Source: Edwardsiella piscicida
GTDB taxonomy: Bacteria; Pseudomonadota; Gammaproteobacteria; Enterobacterales; Enterobacteriaceae
Length of the DNA: 64,000 nt
Assembly (NCBI RefSeq): GCF_001896205.1
Contig: NZ_MPNU01000001.1
Coordinates: forward strand, 1,168,917-1,232,916
Direction: 5' to 3'
The notes below the pieces were generated by a model, which saw only the letters and a list, made by a program, of their open reading frames with translations, was not told the DNA's origin and ran no database searches. The position numbers and the translations under genes are program-made. Shown here piece by piece: positions 40,778 through 49,767 of this stretch. How positions within the stretch are numbered: the stretch's first letter is position 1; every line of letters begins with the position of its first letter.

Positions 40778-43700
40778 ATGACTCACGGCGTGTTATTACG
40801 GCCAGGCAAGGGTGTCGCCCTTTGGCGCGTTATTATTGTCACTCTGCTGTTTTCCCTGCTCTTTTGCAGCGCCTTTGCACGGGCGCAGAGCGGCGATATC
40901 GATTCGCGCAACGAGGTGCAGAATCAGATCGATGCCCTGAACCGGCAGAAGAGCCTGTCGGCCAGCGATAAGCTGGTGCTGCAGGATCTCAACCAAACCC
41001 TTGAATATCTGGATGGCATCGAGCGCTACCGTAAAGAGAGCCTGCAGCTGAAGCAGCAGGTGCAGCAGGCGCCGGGGAAACTGAACCAGGCGCTGGCCGG
41101 GCTAGAGGCGCTGCAGCGCAGCAGCGATGCGGCAGACGAGGCTAACTTTTCAGCCATGGGCACCCGCCAGCTGCAGAACCAGTGGGATGATACCCTGGCC
41201 GAGCTGAAGCAGGCGCAGGACGATCTGGCCTCCTACAGCAGCCAGCTGATCGCCCTGCAGACCCAGCCGGAGCGCGCCCAGGCCTCCATGATGGCCAGTT
41301 CTCAACAAATTCAGCAGATCCGGAATACCCTGGCCGAAGGCACCCAGCTGCGCGCCAGCCAGCGTAACATGCTGAATACGGAGCTGGCGATGTTGAACCA
41401 GTCCCTGGATTATCAGCAGCAGAGCCTCGCGGACAACACCACCCTGCAGGATGTACTGCAAAAGCAGCGCGACTATGCCAGCGCCCGGATCACCAAGCTG
41501 GAGCGCAGCGTACAGCTGATTCGCCAGGCCGGTTATAGCAAGCAGCTGATTCAGTCCGAAAAAACGGCCAGAGAGGCGATCAATCCCGACGATGCGGCCC
41601 AGGACTTTAACCATAATCCGCTGATAGCCAAAGAGCTGGAGATAAACCGCGCGCTGAGCCAGCGGCTGATCGACGCCACGGAAAAGACCAATGCGCTGGT
41701 GCAGGAGAATATCCGGGTTAAAAACTGGCTTGACCGTTCACTGCAGGCCGAGCGCAATCTGAAAGAGCAGATCTCGGTGCTGAAGGGCAGCCTGCTGCTG
41801 TCGCGTATTCTCTACCAGCAGCAGCAGAAGCTGCCGACGGAAAAGCTGAGCAACGATGTGGCGGCGCAGGTGGCCGATCTGCGCGTGGCCCAGTTTGATA
41901 TCAACGCCCAGCGCGATGCCCTGAGCCAAAGCAGCGACTATGTGGCGGCGCTGCAGGCCGACAGCAAAGAGAAGCTGAGCGATGAGGCGGTCGCGGCGCT
42001 GGAGGATCTGGTTGATACGCGCCGTGACCTGCTGGATAAGCTGAACAAACAGCTGGGCAGTGAGCTGACGCTGGCCATCAGCCTGCAGATCAATCAGCAG
42101 CAGCTGCGCAATGTGAATGATTACCTGCAGCACACCCTGACCCAGCAAATCTTCTGGGTCAGCAGCAACAAGCCGATGAATCTGTCCTGGTTTATCGGAC
42201 TGCCCGGGGCGCTGCACACCCAAGCGACGAACCTGCACATTGACTTCAAGCCGGCGCAGCTGCTGGAGGGCTTTATCAGCTCGCTGTACCTGTTCATCCC
42301 CCTGCTGATCGGCACCGGGCTGCTGCTGTGGCGCCGTCGCGCCATCAACGCCCGGCTGGATAAGCTGGGCGATGAGGTGGGGCAGCTGAAGCGAGACGGA
42401 CAGCTGCATACGCCGGAGGCCATCCTGCTGAATATCCTGCGTGGGCTGCCGGGGACGCTGCTGCTGCTGGCCGTCGGGGTGATGTTCTACCATACCGAAA
42501 CCCAGATAGGCGGTCTGCTGTGGGTGATGTCTCTGCGCTTCGCGCTGTTTTGGCTGATCATCAGCACCACCTATCGCCTCATTTCGCCGGGGGGGGTCTC
42601 CGAGCGTCACTTTAATGTACCGCCGCTGGTCTGCGCCCACTACCGTCGCATGGTGCGGCGCCTGGGCTTTACCCTGATCCCGCTGATGGTGTGGTGCGTG
42701 ATCGGGGAGAAGTCACCGCTGCAGCTGAACGAAGACGTGATCGGGCAGGTGGTGATTCTGATCACCCTGGCGCTGCTGACGGTGTTTGTCTTTCCGCTGT
42801 GCCGCGATGCCTGGCGGGAGAAAAACTCCCACAGCGTACGGCTGGTGCTGGTGACCCTGCTGGCGATCGCGCCGCTGATCCTGATGATCCTGACGGCCTG
42901 CGGCTATTTCTATACCGCTCTGCGCCTGGGGACCCGCTGGATCGAGAGCCTGTACCTGATGCTGCTGTGGGCCGTGGTCTACTCCACGGTGCTGCGCGGC
43001 CTGAGCGTGGCGGCCCGCCGTCTGGCCTATCGCCGCGCGCTGGCGCGCCGTCAGCAGAACGCCGCCGGCGCCTCGCGCGAAGGGGCGGAGGGGCTGGAGG
43101 CGATCGAGGAGCCGCCCCTGGCTATCGATCAGATCAATACCCAGTCCCTGCGTCTGACCACGATGGTGCTGTTTTTGATCTTTGGCTGCGTGCTGTACTG
43201 GATTTGGGCCGATCTGTTCACGGTGATCTCCTATCTCGACAGCATTACCCTGTGGCACTACAACAGCGGCAGCGGCGCCAGCCAGATAACCCAGGCGGTG
43301 ACGCTGGGCAACCTGCTGTTTGCCATGATGACGGTGGTGGTGGCCTATATCATGATGCGCAACCTGCCCGGCCTGCTGGAGGTGCTGGTACTGTCGCGTC
43401 TGCAGCTGCGTCAGGGGGCGTCCTATGCGATCACCACCATCCTGACCTATGCGATTATCAGCGTCGGGGTGATTATCTTCTTCGGCTCGCTGGGCATCTC
43501 CTGGGATAAGCTGCAGTGGATGGCCGCCGCGCTGTCGGTGGGCCTCGGCTTTGGCCTGAACGAGATCTTCGGTAACTTCATCGCCGGCCTGATCATCCTG
43601 TTTGAGCGACCGGTGCGCATCGGTGACACCATCACCATCGGCTCCTATTCCGGCTCGGTGAATAAGATCCGTATCCGCGCGACGACCATTACCGACTTCG

Positions 43701-44140
43701 ATCGCAAAGAGGTGATCATTCCCAACAAGGCCTTTGTGACCGAGCGGCTGATTAACTGGTCGTTGACGGATACGGTGACCCGGGTGCTGATCAAGGTCGG
43801 CGTAGCCTACGGTTCGGATCTGGATAAAGTGCGGGAGATCCTGCTGCAGGCGGCGAGTGAGAACCCGCGGGTGATGGTGGAGCCGGAGCCGCAGGTCTTC
43901 TTCCTGGCCTTTGGCGCCAGCACGCTGGACCATGAGATGCGGCTGTACGTGCGTGAGCTGCGCGATCGCAGCTATGTGGTGGATGAGCTGAACCGGCGCA
44001 TCGATCAGCTGTGCCGAGAGAACGATATTAACATCGCCTTTAACCAGCTGGAGGTGTACCTGCATAACCCGCAGGGCAATGAGGTACAAGAGGTGAAGCG
44101 TACGCTAACGGATCTGCCGCCTGACTCGCCGAGGGTCTGA
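40778..44140 (+). CDS. mscK: Potassium-dependent mechanosensitive channel MscK
   Basis: Large MscS-superfamily channel that opens on membrane tension in a K+-dependent way. 1120 residues, the E. coli length. Signal peptide to about AFARAQS, a long coiled-coil periplasmic domain (to about 480), several transmembrane helices, then the MscS core (QWMAAALSVGLGFGLNEIFGNFIAGLIILFERPVRIGD) and cytoplasmic vestibule ending near residue 1100. Confidence 0.97.
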   Translation: MTHGVLLRPGKGVALWRVIIVTLLFSLLFCSAFARAQSGDIDSRNEVQNQIDALNRQKSLSASDKLVLQDLNQTLEYLDGIERYRKESLQLKQQVQQAPGKLNQALAGLEALQRSSDAADEANFSAMGTRQLQNQWDDTLAELKQAQDDLASYSSQLIALQTQPERAQASMMASSQQIQQIRNTLAEGTQLRASQRNMLNTELAMLNQSLDYQQQSLADNTTLQDVLQKQRDYASARITKLERSVQLIRQAGYSKQLIQSEKTAREAINPDDAAQDFNHNPLIAKELEINRALSQRLIDATEKTNALVQENIRVKNWLDRSLQAERNLKEQISVLKGSLLLSRILYQQQQKLPTEKLSNDVAAQVADLRVAQFDINAQRDALSQSSDYVAALQADSKEKLSDEAVAALEDLVDTRRDLLDKLNKQLGSELTLAISLQINQQQLRNVNDYLQHTLTQQIFWVSSNKPMNLSWFIGLPGALHTQATNLHIDFKPAQLLEGFISSLYLFIPLLIGTGLLLWRRRAINARLDKLGDEVGQLKRDGQLHTPEAILLNILRGLPGTLLLLAVGVMFYHTETQIGGLLWVMSLRFALFWLIISTTYRLISPGGVSERHFNVPPLVCAHYRRMVRRLGFTLIPLMVWCVIGEKSPLQLNEDVIGQVVILITLALLTVFVFPLCRDAWREKNSHSVRLVLVTLLAIAPLILMILTACGYFYTALRLGTRWIESLYLMLLWAVVYSTVLRGLSVAARRLAYRRALARRQQNAAGASREGAEGLEAIEEPPLAIDQINTQSLRLTTMVLFLIFGCVLYWIWADLFTVISYLDSITLWHYNSGSGASQITQAVTLGNLLFAMMTVVVAYIMMRNLPGLLEVLVLSRLQLRQGASYAITTILTYAIISVGVIIFFGSLGISWDKLQWMAAALSVGLGFGLNEIFGNFIAGLIILFERPVRIGDTITIGSYSGSVNKIRIRATTITDFDRKEVIIPNKAFVTERLINWSLTDTVTRVLIKVGVAYGSDLDKVREILLQAASENPRVMVEPEPQVFFLAFGASTLDHEMRLYVRELRDRSYVVDELNRRIDQLCRENDINIAFNQLEVYLHNPQGNEVQEVKRTLTDLPPDSPRV

Positions 44141-44141
44141 T

Positions 44142-44178
44142 GGACGGTTGGGCGGCGGGCGCTCTGCGCCGCCGCCGC
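44142..44178. terminator. Imperfect GC hairpin between mscK and rsmS
   Basis: GGGCGGCGGGCGC, loop TCT, GCGCCGCCGCC, one bulged G. Convergent junction without U-tract. Confidence 0.35.
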
Positions 44179-44342
44179 TATTCGCTGTGGGCAGGGCTGG
44201 CCTGAGCCAGCTTTTGCCGGTAGTCGCGCAGGACGATCTCCAGCGCCGCCAGCGCGGTATGCGCGGGGACGGCGTTACTCTCCAGCAGGTAAATCAAATC
44301 GACGGCCAGCTTGACCTCGTCGCTCGCTTGCTCCAGTGACAT
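44178..44342 (-). CDS. rsmS: Pleiotropic regulatory protein RsmS (YbaM)
   Basis: 54 residues (E. coli 53), short enough to be missed by length filters. Translation begins [20 protein letters not shown] and ends [15 protein letters not shown]. RsmS modulates exoenzyme/Rsm output in Pectobacterium; role here unknown. ATG at 44342 (complement). Between mscK and a GlsB-type gene. Confidence 0.9.
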   Translation of the reverse strand: MSLEQASDEVKLAVDLIYLLESNAVPAHTALAALEIVLRDYRQKLAQASPAHSE

Positions 44343-44350
44343 GGGGCTCC

Positions 44351-44602
44351 CTATGATCGGATCTTACGGTAAATAAACAGCACCAGCATCGCACCGATGA
44401 CCGAAACTATCAGGCTTTTTAGATTGAAGCCCGCGGTGATATTCATATGAAATAGCAGGTTGCCGAGATAGCCGCCGAGTAGGGCGCCGACGATGCCCAG
44501 CGCCACGGTCATGATAACGCCCCCGCCATCCTGGCCCGGCATCAGCCACTTCGCCAGTATCCCGACGATAAGCCCCAGTACAATCCACGCGATGATGCCC
44601 AT
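44351..44602 (-). CDS. GlsB/YeaQ/YmgE family small membrane protein
   Basis: 83 residues, three hydrophobic segments: [37 protein letters not shown] and the final [21 protein letters not shown]. The family (transglycosylase-associated domain) is stress-linked but of unknown biochemistry. In E. coli no such gene lies between rsmS and priC, so this is a local insertion or rearrangement. Nine bases separate it from rsmS. Confidence 0.85.
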   Translation of the reverse strand: MGIIAWIVLGLIVGILAKWLMPGQDGGGVIMTVALGIVGALLGGYLGNLLFHMNITAGFNLKSLIVSVIGAMLVLFIYRKIRS

Positions 44603-44679
44603 GGCGAACGCTCCAGCATAGGTGATGGGCCGAACCCCTGTGCGGCCACTTTACTCCAGTATAGATAAGGCGTCGGCGC

Positions 44680-45219
44680 TCAGCGAAATCCGTTTTCACG
44701 GCGTTCGATCTGTTTTTCTATCCGCCGCAGCGCCTGGCGGCAGCGCTGCAGTCGTCCCTCCATGGCGGCCAGCTCGCGCTGGATCTGCTGCTGCTGGGAC
44801 AGGGTCTGGCAGGCCGCCAGGCGCAGTTCACGCTCACGCACCATGGTGTGCAGACGCCGCTCATAGTCCTGGTGGCGCGCCAGCTCTTGGTACAGATCGC
44901 CCGCGCTCTCCGCCCGCTGCGGCTCTTGTCGTCGCAGCGTCTGGGTGGCCTGCTCGCGCTGCAGGGCGGCCATCTGCGCCAGCAGACGCTCGGCGAGAAA
45001 GGCGACCTGCTGGCGCTGCCCGGCGCCGACGGCGCGCTGCAGGGCGGTGAAGTTATCCCGGGTCTCCTGCAGATAGTCCTTCAGCCGGGTGCCGTGGGTC
45101 AGGAACAGCGCCCGATCGAAGCGTGAGCGGGCGGCGGGCTGTTCGGCCAGCGGCGCCAGCGCCTGCGCCAGCCGCTGCAGGCGCTGTTCGAGCTGGTTGA
45201 GCATCTGTTGACTCGACAT
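44680..45219 (-). CDS. priC: Primosomal replication protein PriC
   Basis: Helps reload DnaB at stalled forks through the PriA-independent route. 179 residues (E. coli 175). Helical, basic and Gln-rich, with RFDRALFLTHGTRLKDYLQE and the final LQRCRQALRRIEKQIERREN. Divergent from ybaN. Confidence 0.93.
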   Translation of the reverse strand: MSSQQMLNQLEQRLQRLAQALAPLAEQPAARSRFDRALFLTHGTRLKDYLQETRDNFTALQRAVGAGQRQQVAFLAERLLAQMAALQREQATQTLRRQEPQRAESAGDLYQELARHQDYERRLHTMVRERELRLAACQTLSQQQQIQRELAAMEGRLQRCRQALRRIEKQIERRENGFR

Positions 45220-45289
45220 AACCTACCTTTAAATGATAGTAACCATAGCGCATGGTACTGGAGCGACAGGGAGCGGAGCAAGCCAGAGA

Positions 45290-45670
45290 ATGAAACGCAT
45301 GATAGTAATGGCGCTGGGCTGGATAGCTTTTGCCCTGGGATGTCTGGGCGTCGTGCTGCCGCTGCTGCCGACGACCCCCTTTCTGCTGCTGGCGGCGGCC
45401 TGTTTTGCCCGTTCGTCGCCGCGTTTTCATCACTGGCTGCTGTACCGCGCCTGGTGCGGCGCCTACCTACGTCACTGGCAACAGCACCGTGGCCTACCGC
45501 CGGGCGCGCGCGGCCGCGCGGCGATCCTGCTGCTGGCGAGCTTTTCTCTCTCTCTGTGGCTGGTGGAGAGCAGCTGGCTGCGCCTGCTGCTGTTGGCGCT
45601 GTTGGCCGCGCTGCTGCTGCTGCTGTGGCGCCTGCCGGTTATTGACGTACCGCAAGAAAAAATCCCTTAA
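45290..45670 (+). CDS. ybaN: Inner-membrane protein YbaN (DUF454)
   Basis: 126 residues, four hydrophobic segments. Signature [41 protein letters not shown] at 45290 after CAGAGA. Function unknown. Precedes apt, as in E. coli. Confidence 0.92.
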   Translation: MKRMIVMALGWIAFALGCLGVVLPLLPTTPFLLLAAACFARSSPRFHHWLLYRAWCGAYLRHWQQHRGLPPGARGRAAILLLASFSLSLWLVESSWLRLLLLALLAALLLLLWRLPVIDVPQEKIP

Positions 45671-45839
45671 TCCGGCGATGTCGGTTGCAATTTCCCGGCG
45701 GTTTGCATAGATTTGAGCGTTTTCGTGCGCGGGTTACCTCCCTGTTCCGAGGGCGACGGCGATTTATGCCGAGCCATGTTTGGGGGGATTGTAGGTGGCT
45801 TGCGTTAGCCCGGACCCGGTGTTTATCAGGCAACAAGTT

Positions 45840-46391
45840 ATGACCGCTACAGCACAACAACTCGAATTTCTTAAACAAAGCATCAAGACCATCCCTGACT
45901 ACCCTAAGCCAGGTATCCTTTTCCGTGACGTGACCAGTCTGCTGGAAAAGCCCGACGCCTATGCTCTGAGTATCGAGCTGCTGGCGGCGCGCTACCGTGC
46001 TGCCGGGATCACCAAGGTGGTGGGAACGGAAGCGCGTGGCTTCCTGTTCGGCGCTCCGGTGGCGCTGGCGCTGGGCGTGGGCTTTGTGCCGGTGCGTAAG
46101 CCGGGCAAACTGCCGCGGGCGACGCTGGCGGAAAGCTATGCGCTGGAGTACGGCACCGATACGCTGGAGATCCATCAGGACGCTATCGACGCGACCGATC
46201 GCGTGCTGATGGTGGACGATCTGCTGGCGACCGGCGGCACTATCGAGGCGACGACCCGCCTGATCCGTCGACTGGGCGGCGTGGTGCACGACGCCGCGTT
46301 TATCATCGACCTGCCTGCGCTGGGCGGTGAGGCGCGCCTGGAAGCGATGAACATTAACTGCTACAGCTTGGTCTCCTTCGACGGACATTAA
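45840..46391 (+). CDS. apt: Adenine phosphoribosyltransferase
   Basis: Salvages adenine with PRPP to AMP. 183 residues as in E. coli. Conserved [31 protein letters not shown], and the PRPP loop [13 protein letters not shown]. Starts [11 protein letters not shown], identical to E. coli. Upstream of dnaX. Confidence 0.97.
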   Translation: MTATAQQLEFLKQSIKTIPDYPKPGILFRDVTSLLEKPDAYALSIELLAARYRAAGITKVVGTEARGFLFGAPVALALGVGFVPVRKPGKLPRATLAESYALEYGTDTLEIHQDAIDATDRVLMVDDLLATGGTIEATTRLIRRLGGVVHDAAFIIDLPALGGEARLEAMNINCYSLVSFDGH

Positions 46392-46419
46392 TTTGTCACG
46401 CGCGTCGTACGCTCTCTCT

Positions 46420-46455
46420 CCGGGCCACCGCCAGTGCGGTGGCCCGGCTGTTTTT
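46420..46455 (+). terminator. Intrinsic terminator after apt
   Basis: Perfect 12-bp stem (CCGGGCCACCGC) around CAGT, followed by CTG and five T residues. Confidence 0.8.
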
Positions 46456-46628
46456 GCCGCCGTCCGGCGGCGGAATAAAGTGATGGGCATTGCGACAACT
46501 ACTGTTACAATGATCAGATGATCGGGGCCGGCGAGCGCCAGTGCTCGCCCCGCGCCATCAGTCTGACGCCGCTGGCCGTCTGTGGGACGGTCGGCGAATC
46601 TTCTTATTCTATCAGCGACGAATCATCA

Positions 46629-48587
46629 ATGAGCTACCAGGTTCTCGCCCGCAAGTGGCGTCCACAAACCTTTGCTGACGTCGTGGGTCAGGAGCATGTC
46701 CTGACGGCACTGGCAAACGGGCTCTCTCTGGGCCGTATTCACCATGCCTATCTGTTTTCCGGTACCCGCGGGGTCGGCAAGACCAGTATCGCCCGTCTGT
46801 TGGCCAAGGGGCTGAACTGTGAAACCGGGATCACCGCCACGCCGTGCGGCGTCTGCGACAACTGTCGAGAGATCGAGCAGGGGCGCTTTGTCGACCTGCT
46901 GGAGATCGATGCCGCCTCGCGAACCAAGGTCGAAGACACGCGTGACCTGCTGGATAACGTGCAGTATGCCCCGGCGCGCGGTCGGTTCAAGGTCTACCTG
47001 ATCGACGAAGTCCACATGCTGTCGCGCCACAGCTTCAACGCGCTGTTGAAAACGCTGGAGGAGCCGCCGCCGCACGTCAAGTTTCTGCTGGCCACCACCG
47101 ATCCGCAGAAGCTGCCGGTCACCATCCTGTCGCGCTGTCTGCAGTTTCACCTGCGTGCGCTGGATCATGAGCAGATCCGGGCGCAGCTGGAGAAAATCGC
47201 CCATGCCGAGGCCCTGACGGCGGAGCCGCGGGCGCTACAGCTGCTGGCGCGCGCCGCCGAAGGCAGCATGCGTGACGCTCTGAGCCTGACGGATCAGGCG
47301 ATCGCCATGGGGCAGGGGCAGATTACCGCCGACGCCGTTAGCCAGATGCTGGGAACGCTGGACGATGAGCAGCCCCTGGCGCTGATCGAGGCGCTGACCG
47401 CGGCGGATGGCACGCTGGTGATGGCGCGGGTAGAGCAGGCCGCCGGGCGCGGCGTGGACTGGGAAAACCTGCTGGTCGAGATGCTGGCGCTGCTGCACCG
47501 GGTGGCGATGCTACAGCTGCTGCCCAGCGCGCTGGACAGCCAGTTCGCGGCGGTAGAGCCGCGTCTGCGTGAGCTGGCGCGGATGCTGCCGCCGGCGGAT
47601 CTGCAGCTGTTTTATCAAATTCTTCTCAACGGCCGTAAAGAGCTGGCCTTTGCGCCGGACCGGCGCATGGGGGTTGAAATGACCCTGCTGCGCGCGCTGG
47701 CCTTTCACCCTAAGGCGGTGATTGCCGAGCCGAGCCCCGCGCCGTCAGCGGCGCAGGGCGGCGATATCCCGGCCGTCCCGGCCACGGTAGCGCAGCGCGT
47801 CGCCCCGCCGTCGCCGGCCACGGTGCCGCCGACGGTGAGCGCCCCGCCGCAGGCGGCGAGCGCCGTGCCGGAGAGTACCGCGCAGCTATTACAGGCCCGC
47901 TCGCGCCTGCGGCAAAAGGCCGCCGGAGGGAGTGAGCCAAAAAAGAGTGAGCCGGCGGCGCCGCAGCGTGCGCAGCCGGCATCTTCAGCGCTGGAGCGTC
48001 TGGCCAGCATAAGCGAGCGGGGCCAGCAGAAGATCGCCTCGGCGGAGCAGGAGCAGGCGTCGACGCGCAAAGAGGCCTATCGCTGGAAGGCGCAGAACCG
48101 TCCGGTAGAGGAAAAGGCACCCAAGACGACCCCCAAGGCGCTGCGCAGCGCGCTGGAGCATGAGAAAACGCCGGAGCTGGCGGCGCACCTGGCGCAGGAG
48201 TCGCTGACGCGGGATGCGTGGGCCCAAGAGCTGAGTCAGCTGCGGCTGCCAAAGCTGGTGCAGCAGCTGGCGCTGAATGCGTTTCGTGAGCCTGCGCCGG
48301 AGGGAAGCGTGCTTCTGCATTTACGTTCGGCCCAGCGTCATTTAAACTCCGCCTCTGCGCGGCAAACGCTGGAGCAGGCCCTGAGCGACCACTATGGGCA
48401 TCCGGTGGCGCTGAGCATTGTCGAGGATGACGATCCCCAACGGCGCACGCCGCTGGAGTGGCGCCAGGCTATCTATGAAGAGAGGCTGGCGCAGGCCCGC
48501 GCATCGATTGCAGCGGATGGCAATATCCAGACCCTGCGGCGTCTGTTCGATGCCGAGCTGGATGAAGAGAGCATCCGCCCCGTTTAA
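46629..48587 (+). CDS. dnaX: DNA polymerase III subunits tau and gamma
   Basis: Clamp-loader ATPase. Tau is 652 residues (E. coli 643). Walker A GTRGVGKT (45-52), zinc cysteines C64, C73, C76, C79, DExx [12 protein letters not shown] sensor/arginine finger. A Pro/Ala-rich linker (about 380-430) is followed by the tau-only DnaB/alpha-binding domains. A slippery A-AAA-AAG at 47939-47945 would yield gamma. Confidence 0.98.
   Translation: MSYQVLARKWRPQTFADVVGQEHVLTALANGLSLGRIHHAYLFSGTRGVGKTSIARLLAKGLNCETGITATPCGVCDNCREIEQGRFVDLLEIDAASRTKVEDTRDLLDNVQYAPARGRFKVYLIDEVHMLSRHSFNALLKTLEEPPPHVKFLLATTDPQKLPVTILSRCLQFHLRALDHEQIRAQLEKIAHAEALTAEPRALQLLARAAEGSMRDALSLTDQAIAMGQGQITADAVSQMLGTLDDEQPLALIEALTAADGTLVMARVEQAAGRGVDWENLLVEMLALLHRVAMLQLLPSALDSQFAAVEPRLRELARMLPPADLQLFYQILLNGRKELAFAPDRRMGVEMTLLRALAFHPKAVIAEPSPAPSAAQGGDIPAVPATVAQRVAPPSPATVPPTVSAPPQAASAVPESTAQLLQARSRLRQKAAGGSEPKKSEPAAPQRAQPASSALERLASISERGQQKIASAEQEQASTRKEAYRWKAQNRPVEEKAPKTTPKALRSALEHEKTPELAAHLAQESLTRDAWAQELSQLRLPKLVQQLALNAFREPAPEGSVLLHLRSAQRHLNSASARQTLEQALSDHYGHPVALSIVEDDDPQRRTPLEWRQAIYEERLAQARASIAADGNIQTLRRLFDAELDEESIRPV
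47925..47980 (+). promoter_or_regulatory. Programmed -1 frameshift signal in dnaX
   Basis: A-AAA-AAG heptamer (47939-47945) in frame; -1 slippage reads GAG then TGA (47948-47950), giving gamma of 440 residues. Upstream Shine-Dalgarno-like GGAGGGAG (47925-47932) and a downstream hairpin from GCCGGC (47951-47956) to GCCGGC (47975-47980) complete the E. coli-type stimulators. Confidence 0.9.
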
Positions 48588-48631
48588 CCGCTGTGCCGCT
48601 GCGGCACGGCCCTACGAAAAGAGAGAACGCT

Positions 48632-48961
48632 ATGTTTGGTAAAGGCGGACTGGGCAACCTGATGAAGCAGGCCCAGCAGATGCAGGAAAAAATGCAGAAG
48701 ATGCAGGAAGAGATCGCCCTGGTCGAAGTGACCGGTGAATCCGGCGCGGGCATGGTGAAGGTCACCATTAACGGCGCGCATAACTGCCGTCGCGTGGAGA
48801 TCGATCCCAGCCTGATGGAAGACGATAAAGAGATGCTGGAAGATCTGATCGCCGCCGCATTTAACGATGCCGCCCGTCGCATCGACAGCGAGCAGAAAGA
48901 GCGTATGGCCTCTGTTTCTTCCGGTATGCAGCTGCCGCCGGGCTTCAAGATGCCGTTCTGA
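48632..48961 (+). CDS. ybaB: Nucleoid-associated protein YbaB
   Basis: YbaB/EbfC DNA-binding dimer. 109 residues, identical length to E. coli; [27 protein letters not shown]. The stop overlaps the recR start as TGATG, so translation is coupled. Confidence 0.96.
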   Translation: MFGKGGLGNLMKQAQQMQEKMQKMQEEIALVEVTGESGAGMVKVTINGAHNCRRVEIDPSLMEDDKEMLEDLIAAAFNDAARRIDSEQKERMASVSSGMQLPPGFKMPF

Positions 48962-49566
48962 TGCAGACCAGCCCGCTTCTTGAATCCCTGATGGAGGCGC
49001 TGCGCTGTTTGCCCGGCGTCGGCCCCAAGTCGGCCCAGCGCATGGCGTTTCACCTGCTGCAGCGCGATCGCAGCGGGGGAATGCGCCTGGCGCAGGCGCT
49101 GACGCGCGCGATGTCGGAGATCGGCCACTGTCGAGACTGTCGCACCTTCACCGAGCAGGAGGTCTGTACTATCTGCACCAACGCGCGTCGGCGTGAGAAT
49201 GGGCAGATCTGCGTGGTGGAGAGCCCGGCGGATATTCATGCCATTGAGCAGACTGGACAGTACTCCGGGCGCTATTTCGTGCTGATGGGGCACCTCTCTC
49301 CGCTGGACGGCATAGGTCCACAGGATATTGGTCTGGACAGGCTGGAGGTGCGGCTGGGCCAAGAGACGCTCAGCGAAGTGATCCTCGCCACCAACCCGAC
49401 GGTCGAGGGCGAGGCGACCGCCAACTACATCGCGGAGATGTGTGCGGCGCACGGCGTGCTGGCCAGCCGTATCGCCCACGGCGTGCCGGTGGGGGGCGAG
49501 CTGGAGATGGTCGATGGCACCACCCTGTCTCACTCGTTGGCTGGGCGTCACCCGGTGACGCGCTGA
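48961..49566 (+). CDS. recR: Recombination protein RecR
   Basis: RecFOR pathway, gap repair loading of RecA. 201 residues as in E. coli. HhH near the N-terminus ([17 protein letters not shown]), zinc cysteines (CRDCRTF...CTIC), and Toprim domain ([14 protein letters not shown]). Coupled to ybaB; part of dnaX-ybaB-recR. Confidence 0.97.
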   Translation: MQTSPLLESLMEALRCLPGVGPKSAQRMAFHLLQRDRSGGMRLAQALTRAMSEIGHCRDCRTFTEQEVCTICTNARRRENGQICVVESPADIHAIEQTGQYSGRYFVLMGHLSPLDGIGPQDIGLDRLEVRLGQETLSEVILATNPTVEGEATANYIAEMCAAHGVLASRIAHGVPVGGELEMVDGTTLSHSLAGRHPVTR

Positions 49567-49583
49567 TCCGCTGACGTCGCCAG

Positions 49584-49617
49584 GGGATACGCCGCCCGGC
49601 GTATCCCTACCATTTTA
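49584..49617 (+). terminator. Hairpin after recR
   Basis: GGGATACGCC, loop GCCC, GGCGTATCCC, then a weak T-rich tail. Confidence 0.55.
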
Positions 49618-49683
49618 TCCACCCGAGCGATTCCCTCGACGCCGCCTTTACCGCCTCTATCACCTGTTATCTGTTTTTTTGCC

Positions 49684-49712
49684 CTTGAAAAGCGAATTCG
49701 CGGTCCCCATCT
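49684..49712 (+). promoter_or_regulatory. Sigma32 promoter of htpG
   Basis: CTTGAAA (49684-49690), 14-base spacer, CCCCATCT (49705-49712): near-perfect RpoH consensus, about 55 bases before htpG. Confidence 0.85.
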
Positions 49713-49767
49713 GTAACGCTATAACCCATTTTATCTGCGTGTTATCGATGAGAGGTAAAAGCGAATA

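Noticed and set aside
42713..44089. 458-codon minus-strand open frame inside mscK
   Set aside because: Gln/His-rich shadow translation opposite the conserved MscS core; no start signals.
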